Assembly (NCBI GenBank): GCA_964640175.1
Contig: CAZXFW010000006.1
Span: 62,001 to 126,000 of the forward strand
Reading direction: 5' to 3'
Length of the DNA: 64,000 nucleotides
Source: JACKDX01 sp964640175
Lineage (GTDB): Bacteria; Myxococcota_A; Polyangia; Polyangiales; GCA-016699535
Position 1 is the first letter of the stretch, and each line of letters begins with the position of its first letter. This document shows positions 26,399 through 37,422 of the stretch, piece by piece. The position numbers and the translations under genes were made by a program. The notes under the pieces are model-generated. The model ran no database searches. It was not told the origin of the DNA and saw only the letters and a program-made list of their open reading frames with translations.

Positions 26399-29300
26399 CC
26401 AATCTCGATCTGAATCCCCAACCTCTTGCGTAACTCAAAATACTCCTCGGACACACTGAAACGCACGATTTGCTTGATCTTATCCTTGGCCGGCAAATCA
26501 TCCGCATTGCTCGGTGGCTCCGCTTGTATCAAACGCGAAGCCACTTCCAGACTCCCATTGATCATGAAGCCCGCCCGACACGCACTAAGTTCAATCGCTT
26601 GCGACCATCCTTTAACGTTGGTCACTGCACCCGCATCCACGAATTGCTTACAAAGCTTGCGTAATCGTTCAAGGTCGACAGGTTGCATGCGCGCGCTGAT
26701 TTCCGAAGCCCACTGATCAACATTGGGATCCTGCAAACCCGTGCCACTGATGCGGACTGCGGCCAAAACTGCCGTCTTAAGCTCGTCTCTTGTTTCAAGC
26801 ACCTTACGCAAGTAATACTGCGGCCGATAATAGGCCACGTGCTTCGCCACAAGGAACGTCAAGTCTTGGGGGTTGAAGCCTTGAAGCACGCTCGATCCCG
26901 CAACCAACGCGGGTGGATCCGTCACCACATGCACAAGTCCCCCGGGCTTATCGGGGCGCAAAAACAGCCGAGGCACGTTGGTGACATTCAAAATCTGAGA
27001 AACAAAATGAAACGTCTTTGCAAAGGTGACCGTGGATGTCGCAGGATCGTGCAAGTACTTCTTATTTAGGCCGTACTTTTTGTCTGAGCCCGCGCGAATC
27101 GCCGTAAGCGCCGGACACATCACTTCAAAGATCCCACTAAGCAGCACATCTTCATCGGGATGGCGCAATAACTTAAGCCATGCCTCTTCATCCAAACGAC
27201 GCTTAGGCCGAATCATGCCCTTGGCTTGATACTGCCCATAAAACTGACGGTGCTCTTCTTCGGCACTCTGCAAAAAGACAAGTGCAGAAGCCACACACCA
27301 TGCTTTGTCGTATTCGCGTTCTTCAAAATAGAGTTTATAAAGCTGTCGATACGACTCCACGCGGAACGGATCAAAATTCAAAAGCGCCTGATGCTCTTGA
27401 ACCGCATCCACGGTATGCCCAGGCAACAGCGCGTAAATTTCAGACAAAATTTGGTGTTCTGTCAGGTTGTTCGGCTGCAAGCTACTCGCCATCTTGAAGG
27501 CCTCTGCCGCATTTTCCAAGCGTTGCATACGATCGCGATAAATCACACCAAGGCTGTGCCACAAGTTGAACTCAAGCTCAAAGTTACCCTTACCAACCAC
27601 GCGATGCAGCATCTTCCGGAACGCACGTTCCAATTGCTTCCAATCTTTCTTTTGAGTCAAAAGCTTATTAATCGATTCAAACGCCTTAAGCTGATTGACA
27701 TCATGATCAAGCGCTTCGTTGAATTTTTCCAACGCAACCACGGGGTTCTTAAGCTCATCACGATAAATCACGCCCACGGTGTATGCATATTTGGATTTGA
27801 CGTCAGACCGTTCATCCAGTTCGCTAATGTGACCAATCACATCCACCGCTTTTTGCCACTGCTTGGTCTCTTGGTAGATCCCTAGAAGTTTATGAAGTAT
27901 GCGGTGATTGTCTGGATCAATCTTCGTGGCTTCAACATAACTTTCAATCGCCTTTTGCGGCTGCTTAAGCTGCTCAGCCCATACGTTTCCGATTTCATGA
28001 AGCACTTCGACTTTTTCGGCATTGTCCGCAGAATCAAGCAGACGCTTCTTGAAATGGACAACCCGTTCCCAGTCCTTTTGCTCTTCGTGCAATGCCACAA
28101 TGGCTTCTAAGCTTGGACGGTGATTGGGCGTTTCCTCCAGGGCTTTATCAAACATGTTCAAAGCCTTGCGACGCTCACCCTGCTCTCGCTTAATGACACC
28201 AAGCCTAAAGAAAATGTTGGTAATTTCTTCTGCGCTCAATGCGTCACGGTGATGAACAAGCGCCATTTGATAATGCTTGAACGCTTTGTCCCACTCTTGT
28301 TTACGGTAATGGGCTTCGGCCAACCCAATAAGCGAGGGCAGATGGGTGGTATCTAATCGATACGCATGCTCATACGCTTCCGAGGACAGGTCATTGTTAT
28401 CGAGCTTGGCTGCGGTTTCTCCAAGCATGGTCCATAGCTTGCGCTGTTCTTCAGCCGGACGTTTATTAACTGTTGTAATCAGAAGCTGTAACAACGGCAG
28501 CGCTTCGCTCCATTGCGATCTCGCTTGATATTCAACGGCAAGCGGTAATGCCGCGTCTTCGTTATTGGAATCTTGCGAATAGGCTTTCTGGTAGCTCTCT
28601 ATTGCCTGCTCAGGCATTTCCAACTTGGCTTCGTAAAGCTTGCCAAGCTCCACGTAGGCCTTGGCAATCTGACGCGGATTTTGATGAAGCTCCACTTCGC
28701 GATCAAGCACACGAATCGCGGAATGCCAGTCGCTCATATCAATGTAAATCTGACGCATGGCCTCTAACGACGGCAGATGCCCCGCATCGATATCCAATGC
28801 ATTTTCAAAGTGTTGCAAGGCCAAGTTCAAGTCACCCATATGCTGAGCCACGACTTGCCCAATGCGGAATCGCAATGCCACCCGTTTGGATGAATCTTCA
28901 ATTAAATCCGCCAAGCGATCCATCATGCCGATGGCTTCGCTGTAATCACCACGTTTAACATACTGCTCTGAGAGCGCCTCCAACGCCTCAGCGTCTTGAG
29001 ATTCAATATCGAGCGCATTGAGGTAGGCATCAATGCTTCGTTCAACGTTGTTTAACTCGTGAGCTTGAACTTCACCCATCGCTTTATACAACGTAACTTT
29101 AAGATCACGATCTGGGGTTGCTGTTGCATGGCGATCATAGGTTTCAATGAGTTCAGGCCACCGCTGTAACCTTCTATAAAGGCGCTCCAACCCCACATAG
29201 GCATCATGGTGCGTGGGATCCAACACAACGACTTGTTCCAATTGGGTAGCAGCTTGCTCTGGCTTGATAAACTGGTCTTCCCAAAGGCTTGCAAGCTTTA

Positions 29301-32300
29301 GATAAACTTCCACTTTCTCACGTTCTGTCCGTACAAACCCAAGCTGGTTCTCTAAAATTTCCCGCAATTCCTGCCAACGTTCAAGCGCGGTGTAAAGTCG
29401 CTGAAGCCCACGAAGTGCCGCGATGTTACCAGGATCGATTTCCAAGACTTTCGCATACGCCACAACGGCTTCTTCGTTATTACCCAACTCCTTTTCATAG
29501 ACTTCAGCCATCGAAACTCGCGGCTGGATAGTTGCCTCAGAATCACCCAAGCTTTCGACTGTGCGGCGAAGCACAACCAGCAGCCGTTCCCATTCCTGGC
29601 TATTTCGATAAATATGCTCAAGCTTCTGCAATGCCTCAAGACTTGCTGTATCTAATTCTAACGCTTGATAATAATACTGACGAGCTTGATCGGGTACGCC
29701 AAGCTGATTTTCACACAACTCACCGAGCTCAACCAAGCGCAACATTTTTTCGCCCGGTTCATCGGTCATATCGGCAAGCTGAACTAGAATTTTTGCGAGA
29801 AGCTGCCACTGTGCCGTGGTGCGATACAGCTCTGCAAGCTGCCGCATGGCGGGAATGTTGACTGGATCCAGCTCACGGATTTCCTCGTAATAGGGAATCG
29901 CATATTCCAGATGTCCCAGTTCCGTGCCGTACCATCTGGCACAACGCAAACAGAGGATTAACCGCAGATTTGGATCTTGCTCTTGCTGCAGCGCATCGTT
30001 TGCCTGGCTTAAAAGCTCATTCCAACGCTGAGTAATTCCTGCTAAACGTTCGAGTTCGCGGGTAATTTCATCGTTGGTATAGTCTTCCGTCCAAGCCACT
30101 AAAATTGTATCAAAGGCCCGTTCATTGTCACCAAGCTCTTTTTCATACACATTGGCGGTACGCAAAAACAACTGTCGCCTGGCTTCGTGATCTTCAAGAT
30201 GTTCAAGTCGGCTGAGGTACAACTCCACCAAGGGTTCCCAGCGCCCTGCGTCACGATGCAGTTGCTCCAGTTTGCCAAAGGCAACTTCATGCAAGGGCTC
30301 TAATTCCAATACGCGTTCATACGCGCTAACCCCGCCGTCTTTATACTCCGCCTTGATCTCCCAGGTTTCACCAATCGCCAATAAGACGCCAATCCGTGCC
30401 TCGATTTCTTCAAGCGCATCCGCTCGCTTTTCTAAGACACTGATATACAATTCCCACTGAGCTTCTTTAGCGTGAATAGCCTCAAGTTTATCCATGGCCT
30501 CAAACGCACGTGGATTGATCTCCAGCACGCTGCTATAGGCTTCCACGGCCTCCACTGGCTGCTGTTGCTTCTCTGCATACACGTTGCCCAACCTCATATA
30601 GACGTCTTGCAACACCGTGTCTGAAAGAACGGCAACACCCACATCAACAACGCGATGCAGGGTGCTAACCAAATCGCTGTACGCTTCGGAATTCTCCTGA
30701 ATTGCAGCAACCGCAAACAACGCATCGACATTGTTGGGGTCGATATCAAGCACGCGTTCCCAACTCTCCAGGGCATTGGGATTACGTTGTAACTTTTCAG
30801 ACCACACACGGCCAAGGTCAGCATAAATCGCTATGCGAGTTGCATCATCATCCGCCACAGCCGCTTCGCGTTCCAGAACATCCACGAGGTCACGCCAGTT
30901 TTGCTGTCTTGCGTAAATATCACCAAGCGCACTTAATGCTTCCCGATCTTCTCCGCGAACATCAAGCACACGCTTCCACAGCTCAACCGCTTTATCGGCA
31001 TCGCCAAGATTATCAGACGCAAGGCGCGCCATCTTAGCCAACACTTCGGATTGCGCACTGTCCCCTAACGCAACCTTGTATTCACGTTCGTAAGCCTCCA
31101 GAAGTTCTTGCCACAGACCTTTTGTGGCATAGACATTTTCAAGAGCGTGAATCGCATCCATATACTGAGGGTCCAAATCATCCACAATATGGCGATAGAC
31201 ATGGATTGCCTGATCTGGCTCATTGAGTTCCATTTCAAGCAATCGGCCCAAGCGATAACTCAAACGAACGCCTTCACCACGACCATTCTCTGCTTGAATG
31301 CGCAACTGCAACACATCGTGCAGAGCCTTAAAAGAGCCATGCTCCGTATAGATTCGATCCAACGATTCCAACGCCTCCTCGGCCTTTGGATTCACTCCCA
31401 GGACAAACCGGTAGGCTTCTTCAGCGCGCTGAACATCACCAAGCTCTGACTCATAAAGCTGAGCCAGCTTAACACCCGCGGAAGAGACCACCGCCATGTT
31501 ATCCCGTCGATGTTCCAAAACTTCAGCATACGTATTCGCTAACGTTCCCCACCCATCCAGAATGCGAGCAAGGCGATCCGTTTCCGCAGCACTGCGTTCT
31601 AACAAAGGATCTTCGAGCAGGGCCTTTTGATACCAGTCAAACGCTCGATGCGTGTCGCCCATGTTTTCGTCATAGATTTCCGCAATGCGATGCTCCAACG
31701 TCACTCGTTCCATCGCATCCGAGTGGTGCTCCAGCGTACGTTGGTGCAGATCGACCAAACGGCTCCATTGCTCTCTTCCTCGATAAACAGGCTCCAAAAG
31801 TTCTGCCACAGCAACGGTTTCAATGTCACGAACCAACATTTCTTCAAGCGCAGACACAGCCTCAGGAGAGTCTGGTTCTAACGCCATCACCTCACGATAG
31901 CGTTGCAAGGCCTGATCGGGTTGCCCAAGCTTGATCCAATAAAGCTCGGCTTGCCGAAGTTGAAGATGAATAATGTCCTGAGAATCTGTAGCCAACGCCA
32001 GCTCTTGAGATAACGTTCGAGCCAACTCACTCCACTTTTCGGTCGCAAAATAGAGCCGATCACTTGCCTCCAACGCTTCGCGGTGTTCGGGCTCTGCTTC
32101 AAGAACCACCCCGTAGCGCGCTATGGCCTCTTCAGGGTTATTGACATGAATTTCTTGAATACGCGCCAGCCTTAACGCGATATCAACCATGCGCGAGGTA
32201 TCAGACTGCTCACGGGCACGTTGGATTTGCGCATCGTAAAGCCGCGTTAGTTCAGTCCATGCTCCCAATTGCTCAGCCATTCTCTCAAGTGAGCCAAGCG

Positions 32301-35300
32301 TCTGTTCATTGCTTGGATCGGCTTCAAGCGCACGAGCATACGCATCGAACGCACGTTCCGCTTGCCCAAGCTGTAGCTCGTAAAGCTCTGCCACTTGATG
32401 CAACAACTCCATCCGTCGATAACGATCCGATTCGTGCGCAATTTGCACTTCCATGACACTGGCAAGTTTGGCTGGATTGGGCCACGCACGGTAAAGAGGC
32501 TCAAGCACTTCTGCGGCGGCCACGGGCTCTTTGTTCTGTGCGATCATCAGCTCTAAGGCATTGAGACTGGGCTCATGATCAGGTTGTAACTGTAGAATTT
32601 CTCTGTATCCCTCGACAGCACGTGCCGGGTCTTCCAAGCGCTGATCCCACAGCTCTGCAATCCTATAACGGTGGGCAATGGCTTCATCTGGGCTTTGTGC
32701 CAGGTCTGCTTGGCGCTCAAGCACCGACAATAGCTCATTCCAATTGCCCGTTGTCTGATACAGAGCATCCAACCGACTGATCGCTAATAAATCTTCAGGA
32801 TCAATCTCTAAGATACGTTGATAGACATCAACAGCTCGCTCCGAATCATGAAGCTCGCGTTCATACACAGCACCCACTTCAGCAAGCAGACGCTTTTTCT
32901 CATAAGGCTCTCCCACGAGCTCTGCCTTAGCGGTATATACTGACAGCAAATCCTTCCAGCGTTCTAACTGCAAATAGGCCGCAATCAGTTTGTCCAACAC
33001 CCTGATGTCGTACGGATCAGTTTCAAGAATTTTATTATAGACATCCACAGCGGCTGGCACATTACCAAGCCATGTCTCATAAATTTCGGCGGCTTTAACC
33101 AACTCTTCTTTCTTGTCGTCCTGCGCTGCAATTGCATCGGCTTTTTGCAGTGTAATCTGAGCAAGCTCTTCGTAACGCGACGCGTTCTGGTAAAGCCGCT
33201 GAAGAGCCGTAGCAGCATCAATGCGTTCCTTATCTAACTCAAGCACTCGCCGATAGCTCTCTATCGCCCGCTCCGCATTCCCGATATGTTGTTCCTGAAC
33301 TTCGGCAATTTTGAGAGTCAATCCCACGACAAGTTGAGGATCCTTAATCTGCGCAGCTTGAGATTCGTACACCTGAACAAGCTGTTCCCAAGCTCCAGAA
33401 GAGCCCGCAAGACGTTCCAGGTTCTCCTGAGTCATGACGTCTGCAGGATCAGCAGCAAGCGCCCGAGCATAGCTTTGAAACGCACCTGAATAATCCATAA
33501 GTGCGTCTTCTTGCAGTTGTGCAATGCGGTGGAGTAACTCCAGCGTACGTTCAGCATGTTGACTGTGACGAATCTGCATTTCGTGCACCGCAATGACCCG
33601 GTGCACATCTCCTGCTTGTCTATAAATGGGCTCAAGAATCTCGCACACCATCACTTCGTGTTCTGGATGGTGCGCTGCCACTTCTTCCAAGGCTCTAAGT
33701 GCCGCAGAGTTTTGGGGATCACGATCTAACACTTCGCGATACGTGTCGATGGCCACGTCTACGGCATTCAAACGCTTGACTCTCAAGTCTGCAAGCCGAA
33801 GCATCAAGCTAGCGCGTTCCTGAGGGTCTTCAGAAAGCGCTACATAGCGTTCTATGTTCTCCGCCAGTTCCGGCCACGCCTCTTGCCGCTCATAAAGCTC
33901 ATCCAATGCCACAAGCGCACGTAGATTGGTGGGATCAACCTGTAATAACGTTTGGAAACACTCGATGGATTTGTCAGGCTGGCCCAATCTGCGATCATAA
34001 ATTGCAGCCATCTCAGACAACAAACCTTCCTTCTCCCGAAGGTCTGTGCTGAGGTCCGCACGCTGTTTCAACACAACTAACAAGTCACCCCAGCGCTCGG
34101 CACGCCGATGCAACGACTCCAGCGCTTGAAGCACAGGCAAGTCGCCAGGTTCACTCTCTAAAATATGGCCATAGGACACAATGGCTGCCTCAAGATCTTG
34201 AAGCTGGGTGTCTTGCAACTGTGCTGCCTTTAACCAACCAAAGCGTTTGACTTCCGGGTCTTCGTTACGACTTGCAATTTCAGAAAGTGTCGAGACCAAT
34301 TCTTGAAAGCGGTTTTGCTCCGAGGCCAACATCTCCAACCGGCCCAACATGGCGTGATCCTGCGGAGCGTCTTGCAACGCCCGCAAATACGTATCGAATG
34401 CTTTACGGCTATCTCCTAGCTGTACGGTGTAGATCTGTGCAATCCGATTCACAAGGTCAAGGCGTGTGTGGACATCTTCAGCCTCGGACCGCTGAACGTT
34501 AAGCGCATTGACCAAAGCACTCCAATCGCCACGCGCCTCATAGACTGGCTCAAGCACTTGCGCCGCATCTTGAGCATGTCGCCCTTCTTGCAACATGCCT
34601 TCCAACGCCTCGCGCGCACCATCATGCCCAGGCACCAACGTCAGCACCTCGCGATAGATCTCAATAGCTCGCCGGCCATCACGCAAATGTTTATCACTAA
34701 CGACTGCAAGCCGGGTTTTGAGATCTGCCAATTGGGCGTCATCGAATTCCGTATCAATACGTTGCTCAAGCAACCTTGCCAGATCATCCCATCGCTCAAT
34801 GCGTTGATAGATCCGCTCTAGCGCAGCATAGGCGTTGACCTCATCGGGGCCAAACGTCTGCAATATTTCTCGATAAGACTCAATCGCCGCCTCAGGATTC
34901 TTTAACTCATTTTCCAGCAAACTTGCGCGATCATAGGCGAGCTTGCGCCTTACTTCAGGGTCTGTCTCCAACTCAGCACGCCGTTCTTGAATACGCAAAA
35001 GCTCTTGGTAATCGCCCGTTTCTTTGTACAAGCGTTCCAACGCCGCCATCGCAAGCGTGTTCTCAGGTTGATCTGAATACACGGCTTGATACTGAACAAT
35101 GGCTTCTTGCGTCCGACCCAAAGACCCCAACACACGGCCATATCCCAACCGCAGATCTACTAACGCATGAGGATCAGTCACAGACTCAATCGCTTTTTGG
35201 TAAACACCCACAAGTCTTTCCCAACCACCGACTTGCGATACCAATCTCTCGACATCCTCTCGCAGCACTTCACGGCCTGGATCAAGAGAGAATGCTGCAA

Positions 35301-36408
35301 GAAATTTCTCGAAAGCTTTTTCCGCGTCCTTGAGTTTCTGCTCGTACAACAAACCCACCTCTCGAAGGAGGTACATTTGATCTTCGGGCTCCTGGCTATG
35401 CCCTATACGAATTTCATAAACGTTGGCGAGCTTCTTCGAGTCGCCTGCTCCTTCGTAAATGGGGGTCAACGCCGTAGCCGCATCTAGGTTATTGGCATCG
35501 ATGCTGAGGATTTTTTCGTAAACGCGAGCTGCCCGGTCAGCCTTTTGTTTCTTCGTATCCCAAAGTTTCGCTGAGCGGAAAAGCAACTGAGCCTTATCGT
35601 GGGCACTCGCAGCCGGTGACTCTGCTTCGCGTTCAAAAATACGAATCAGTTCGTCCCAGCGTTCAGAAGCCGCAAAGAAATCTTCGAGATCATCCCAGCG
35701 CTTGAGTGCCGTATACCGTTTTTTGAGCTGTTCTTGCGCACGTCGATCTTCGGGCTCAATGTCCAGGATGCGCTTAAACACACGCATCGATCCTTCGTCG
35801 TCATTGAGTTTATCCGCATAAATGACACCTAACGTCTGCAATGCAGCGATGAGCTGTGTCGCATCCGTCAATTGCTGGCTTTGCTGTTCAAGCACTTGAG
35901 CCAACGGCTCCCAGTTTCGCCCACGTTCGTAAAGCTTAGCCAGGTTATTGAGTGCCTCAGGATGACCTGGCTCTATCTGCAACACCTGCTGCCATAGCTC
36001 GATACATACCTGTGGCTTACGCAAGCGCTCGGTTGCCAAGTTCGCCATTTCGACAATGGTCAGCGCGCGCTGCTCAGGCTCAAGCAACTCTGCCTCGCGG
36101 CTCATAATTGCAATAAGCTTTTCCCAATCACGCCGCTTTTCATACATGTCCTTAAGATGCGCGATCGCGGTCGTGTTGTGGGGATCATGCTGAAGAGCAG
36201 CCTCGAAACATTTAATCGCTTCGGATTGGTTCGAAGACTTTTCGAGGTACATCGACCCTGCTTCAAGATGCAGGCCAACCTTTTGAGGAATATCCTCAAT
36301 TAGTTCCGCTTTCGCCACCATCGCGCGGATCATGTCAGACCAGCGTTTCTGTGACTCAAACTTTGCTATCTGCTTATCCAGCTCTTCAATCGAAGTCGCT
36401 TCAGCCAA
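26395..36408 (-). CDS. gltI: GltI/AgmK-type giant TPR protein
   Basis: 3337 residues starting with TTG at 36408; a perfect AGGAGG lies five bases upstream, inside which the stop codon TAG of the previous gene is embedded. There is no signal peptide. Nearly the whole length is tetratricopeptide repeats about 34-38 residues long, such as WDDLEDFFAASERWDELIRI, AIESYREILQTFGPDEVNAY and AVDVYQRILEIDPEDLLAIS, followed by a roughly 290-residue non-TPR C-terminal domain (starts around LDEEAWLKLLRHPDED, with LTFLVAKHVAYYRPQYYLRK). In Myxococcus xanthus, AgmK/GltI is a similarly giant TPR protein of the gliding machinery, proposed to be cytoplasmic. Gene order here supports the same identity. Such a protein could serve as a long scaffold. 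Confidence 0.8.
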   Translation of the reverse strand: MAEATSIEELDKQIAKFESQKRWSDMIRAMVAKAELIEDIPQKVGLHLEAGSMYLEKSSNQSEAIKCFEAALQHDPHNTTAIAHLKDMYEKRRDWEKLIAIMSREAELLEPEQRALTIVEMANLATERLRKPQVCIELWQQVLQIEPGHPEALNNLAKLYERGRNWEPLAQVLEQQSQQLTDATQLIAALQTLGVIYADKLNDDEGSMRVFKRILDIEPEDRRAQEQLKKRYTALKRWDDLEDFFAASERWDELIRIFEREAESPAASAHDKAQLLFRSAKLWDTKKQKADRAARVYEKILSIDANNLDAATALTPIYEGAGDSKKLANVYEIRIGHSQEPEDQMYLLREVGLLYEQKLKDAEKAFEKFLAAFSLDPGREVLREDVERLVSQVGGWERLVGVYQKAIESVTDPHALVDLRLGYGRVLGSLGRTQEAIVQYQAVYSDQPENTLAMAALERLYKETGDYQELLRIQERRAELETDPEVRRKLAYDRASLLENELKNPEAAIESYREILQTFGPDEVNAYAALERIYQRIERWDDLARLLEQRIDTEFDDAQLADLKTRLAVVSDKHLRDGRRAIEIYREVLTLVPGHDGAREALEGMLQEGRHAQDAAQVLEPVYEARGDWSALVNALNVQRSEAEDVHTRLDLVNRIAQIYTVQLGDSRKAFDTYLRALQDAPQDHAMLGRLEMLASEQNRFQELVSTLSEIASRNEDPEVKRFGWLKAAQLQDTQLQDLEAAIVSYGHILESEPGDLPVLQALESLHRRAERWGDLLVVLKQRADLSTDLREKEGLLSEMAAIYDRRLGQPDKSIECFQTLLQVDPTNLRALVALDELYERQEAWPELAENIERYVALSEDPQERASLMLRLADLRVKRLNAVDVAIDTYREVLDRDPQNSAALRALEEVAAHHPEHEVMVCEILEPIYRQAGDVHRVIAVHEMQIRHSQHAERTLELLHRIAQLQEDALMDYSGAFQSYARALAADPADVMTQENLERLAGSSGAWEQLVQVYESQAAQIKDPQLVVGLTLKIAEVQEQHIGNAERAIESYRRVLELDKERIDAATALQRLYQNASRYEELAQITLQKADAIAAQDDKKEELVKAAEIYETWLGNVPAAVDVYNKILETDPYDIRVLDKLIAAYLQLERWKDLLSVYTAKAELVGEPYEKKRLLAEVGAVYERELHDSERAVDVYQRILEIDPEDLLAISRLDALYQTTGNWNELLSVLERQADLAQSPDEAIAHRYRIAELWDQRLEDPARAVEGYREILQLQPDHEPSLNALELMIAQNKEPVAAAEVLEPLYRAWPNPAKLASVMEVQIAHESDRYRRMELLHQVAELYELQLGQAERAFDAYARALEADPSNEQTLGSLERMAEQLGAWTELTRLYDAQIQRAREQSDTSRMVDIALRLARIQEIHVNNPEEAIARYGVVLEAEPEHREALEASDRLYFATEKWSELARTLSQELALATDSQDIIHLQLRQAELYWIKLGQPDQALQRYREVMALEPDSPEAVSALEEMLVRDIETVAVAELLEPVYRGREQWSRLVDLHQRTLEHHSDAMERVTLEHRIAEIYDENMGDTHRAFDWYQKALLEDPLLERSAAETDRLARILDGWGTLANTYAEVLEHRRDNMAVVSSAGVKLAQLYESELGDVQRAEEAYRFVLGVNPKAEEALESLDRIYTEHGSFKALHDVLQLRIQAENGRGEGVRLSYRLGRLLEMELNEPDQAIHVYRHIVDDLDPQYMDAIHALENVYATKGLWQELLEAYEREYKVALGDSAQSEVLAKMARLASDNLGDADKAVELWKRVLDVRGEDREALSALGDIYARQQNWRDLVDVLEREAAVADDDATRIAIYADLGRVWSEKLQRNPNALESWERVLDIDPNNVDALFAVAAIQENSEAYSDLVSTLHRVVDVGVAVLSDTVLQDVYMRLGNVYAEKQQQPVEAVEAYSSVLEINPRAFEAMDKLEAIHAKEAQWELYISVLEKRADALEEIEARIGVLLAIGETWEIKAEYKDGGVSAYERVLELEPLHEVAFGKLEQLHRDAGRWEPLVELYLSRLEHLEDHEARRQLFLRTANVYEKELGDNERAFDTILVAWTEDYTNDEITRELERLAGITQRWNELLSQANDALQQEQDPNLRLILCLRCARWYGTELGHLEYAIPYYEEIRELDPVNIPAMRQLAELYRTTAQWQLLAKILVQLADMTDEPGEKMLRLVELGELCENQLGVPDQARQYYYQALELDTASLEALQKLEHIYRNSQEWERLLVVLRRTVESLGDSEATIQPRVSMAEVYEKELGNNEEAVVAYAKVLEIDPGNIAALRGLQRLYTALERWQELREILENQLGFVRTEREKVEVYLKLASLWEDQFIKPEQAATQLEQVVVLDPTHHDAYVGLERLYRRLQRWPELIETYDRHATATPDRDLKVTLYKAMGEVQAHELNNVERSIDAYLNALDIESQDAEALEALSEQYVKRGDYSEAIGMMDRLADLIEDSSKRVALRFRIGQVVAQHMGDLNLALQHFENALDIDAGHLPSLEAMRQIYIDMSDWHSAIRVLDREVELHQNPRQIAKAYVELGKLYEAKLEMPEQAIESYQKAYSQDSNNEDAALPLAVEYQARSQWSEALPLLQLLITTVNKRPAEEQRKLWTMLGETAAKLDNNDLSSEAYEHAYRLDTTHLPSLIGLAEAHYRKQEWDKAFKHYQMALVHHRDALSAEEITNIFFRLGVIKREQGERRKALNMFDKALEETPNHRPSLEAIVALHEEQKDWERVVHFKKRLLDSADNAEKVEVLHEIGNVWAEQLKQPQKAIESYVEATKIDPDNHRILHKLLGIYQETKQWQKAVDVIGHISELDERSDVKSKYAYTVGVIYRDELKNPVVALEKFNEALDHDVNQLKAFESINKLLTQKKDWKQLERAFRKMLHRVVGKGNFELEFNLWHSLGVIYRDRMQRLENAAEAFKMASSLQPNNLTEHQILSEIYALLPGHTVDAVQEHQALLNFDPFRVESYRQLYKLYFEEREYDKAWCVASALVFLQSAEEEHRQFYGQYQAKGMIRPKRRLDEEAWLKLLRHPDEDVLLSGIFEVMCPALTAIRAGSDKKYGLNKKYLHDPATSTVTFAKTFHFVSQILNVTNVPRLFLRPDKPGGLVHVVTDPPALVAGSSVLQGFNPQDLTFLVAKHVAYYRPQYYLRKVLETRDELKTAVLAAVRISGTGLQDPNVDQWASEISARMQPVDLERLRKLCKQFVDAGAVTNVKGWSQAIELSACRAGFMINGSLEVASRLIQAEPPSNADDLPAKDKIKQIVRFSVSEEYFELRKRLGIQIEIG

Positions 36409-36417
36409 AGATTCCTC

Positions 36418-37293
36418 CTAAAAGCCTTGCTCAATTTCTGTTAGTTTGTCTCTTGCCGCCTTGAGGTAGTGCTCAGGGGCGCTTCCGCCTGTCTCGACAA
36501 ATTTCTTCAAATAACGACCCGCCTCTTCGCGGTTTTCCATCAGCGCATAGGTCCATCCCAAAGAAAACAACGCCTCGCTCATCCCTGGCTTGATGTCCAA
36601 CGCTGCTTTAAAGTGCGCCACTGCCTGAGGGAAGTCTTTCTTCTGCTGGTAAACCGTACCCAACAACTGCCGAATGCTCGCTTCTTCTTCGCTCTTTGGC
36701 TGAACCACCTTCATCGCTTCTTCGAGCACTTGCCTTGCATGATCCAAATAACCAAGGTCTGCATAAAGCCGACCAAGCGCCGTGTATGCTTCGATGAAAC
36801 GTGGGCCTTGCTTAATGGCAGCCGTATACTGGTGAAGCGCGTTTTGAGGATCGTCTAGCTCTTCCAATACTTGCCCCAGTTTGTAATTGGCTTTGAAAAG
36901 TTTTGAATCCAACTTGAGCGCTTGCTCCAATGCTTCCTTGGCCTCTGACCATGACTTGACCTCTATCAACACGCTTCCAAGCTTTTCATAGTAACTCGCG
37001 GACTTGTTATTAACAGCAATCGCGCGTTTGAGATCATCTTTGGCACGTTCGTACTTTTGCATTTCAATGTGTACGATCGCTAAATTCCAAAATGCCTGAT
37101 CGTTGGCGGGATCAATCGCAGTCGCTTGCTCCAATTGCTCAACGGCAAGCATGTACTGCTTCTGCTGTGCGCTGATCACACCTTCGTTCATCTTATTCAT
37201 CGACTCAACGCGTGCACGGGAGCAATTGCCTCCGCCAAGCAATGGAGTCACCAAAACAACCAATGCGATCACTCGCAGCGATTTTTGCTGCAT
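36418..37293 (-). CDS. TPR protein (probable lipoprotein) between gltG and gltI
   Basis: 291 residues with an ATG preceded by GAGGAGG. A hydrophobic leader ends LLGGGNCSRARVESM; the Cys could be lipidated but the residue before it is Asn, so the lipobox is atypical. Six or so TPR units follow (AVEQLEQATAIDPANDQAFW, AKDDLKRAIAVNNKSASYYE, AKEALEQALKLDSKLFKANY, AVAHFKAALDIKPGMSEALF). The protein is probably a periplasmic or outer-membrane scaffold. Its stop codon overlaps the ribosome-binding site of gltI, so it is part of the glt unit, although I cannot assign it to a named Glt protein. Confidence 0.75.
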   Translation of the reverse strand: MQQKSLRVIALVVLVTPLLGGGNCSRARVESMNKMNEGVISAQQKQYMLAVEQLEQATAIDPANDQAFWNLAIVHIEMQKYERAKDDLKRAIAVNNKSASYYEKLGSVLIEVKSWSEAKEALEQALKLDSKLFKANYKLGQVLEELDDPQNALHQYTAAIKQGPRFIEAYTALGRLYADLGYLDHARQVLEEAMKVVQPKSEEEASIRQLLGTVYQQKKDFPQAVAHFKAALDIKPGMSEALFSLGWTYALMENREEAGRYLKKFVETGGSAPEHYLKAARDKLTEIEQGF

Positions 37294-37422
37294 GCGAACT
37301 CCTCCTCTTCAGTGTCTATACGCACAACGGCTTTTCCCTAGTCCCCGTATGATAAGGGAGTTTGGGTGAATGATTCAAATGGATGACGTATTTTCCTAGC
37401 CCTCTACGGGCATAGAGCACAT

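Noticed and set aside
26426..36299. Many plus- and minus-strand open frames inside the giant TPR gene
   Set aside because: TPR repeat coding sequence stays open in several frames; the 3337-residue frame carries the TPR motifs.
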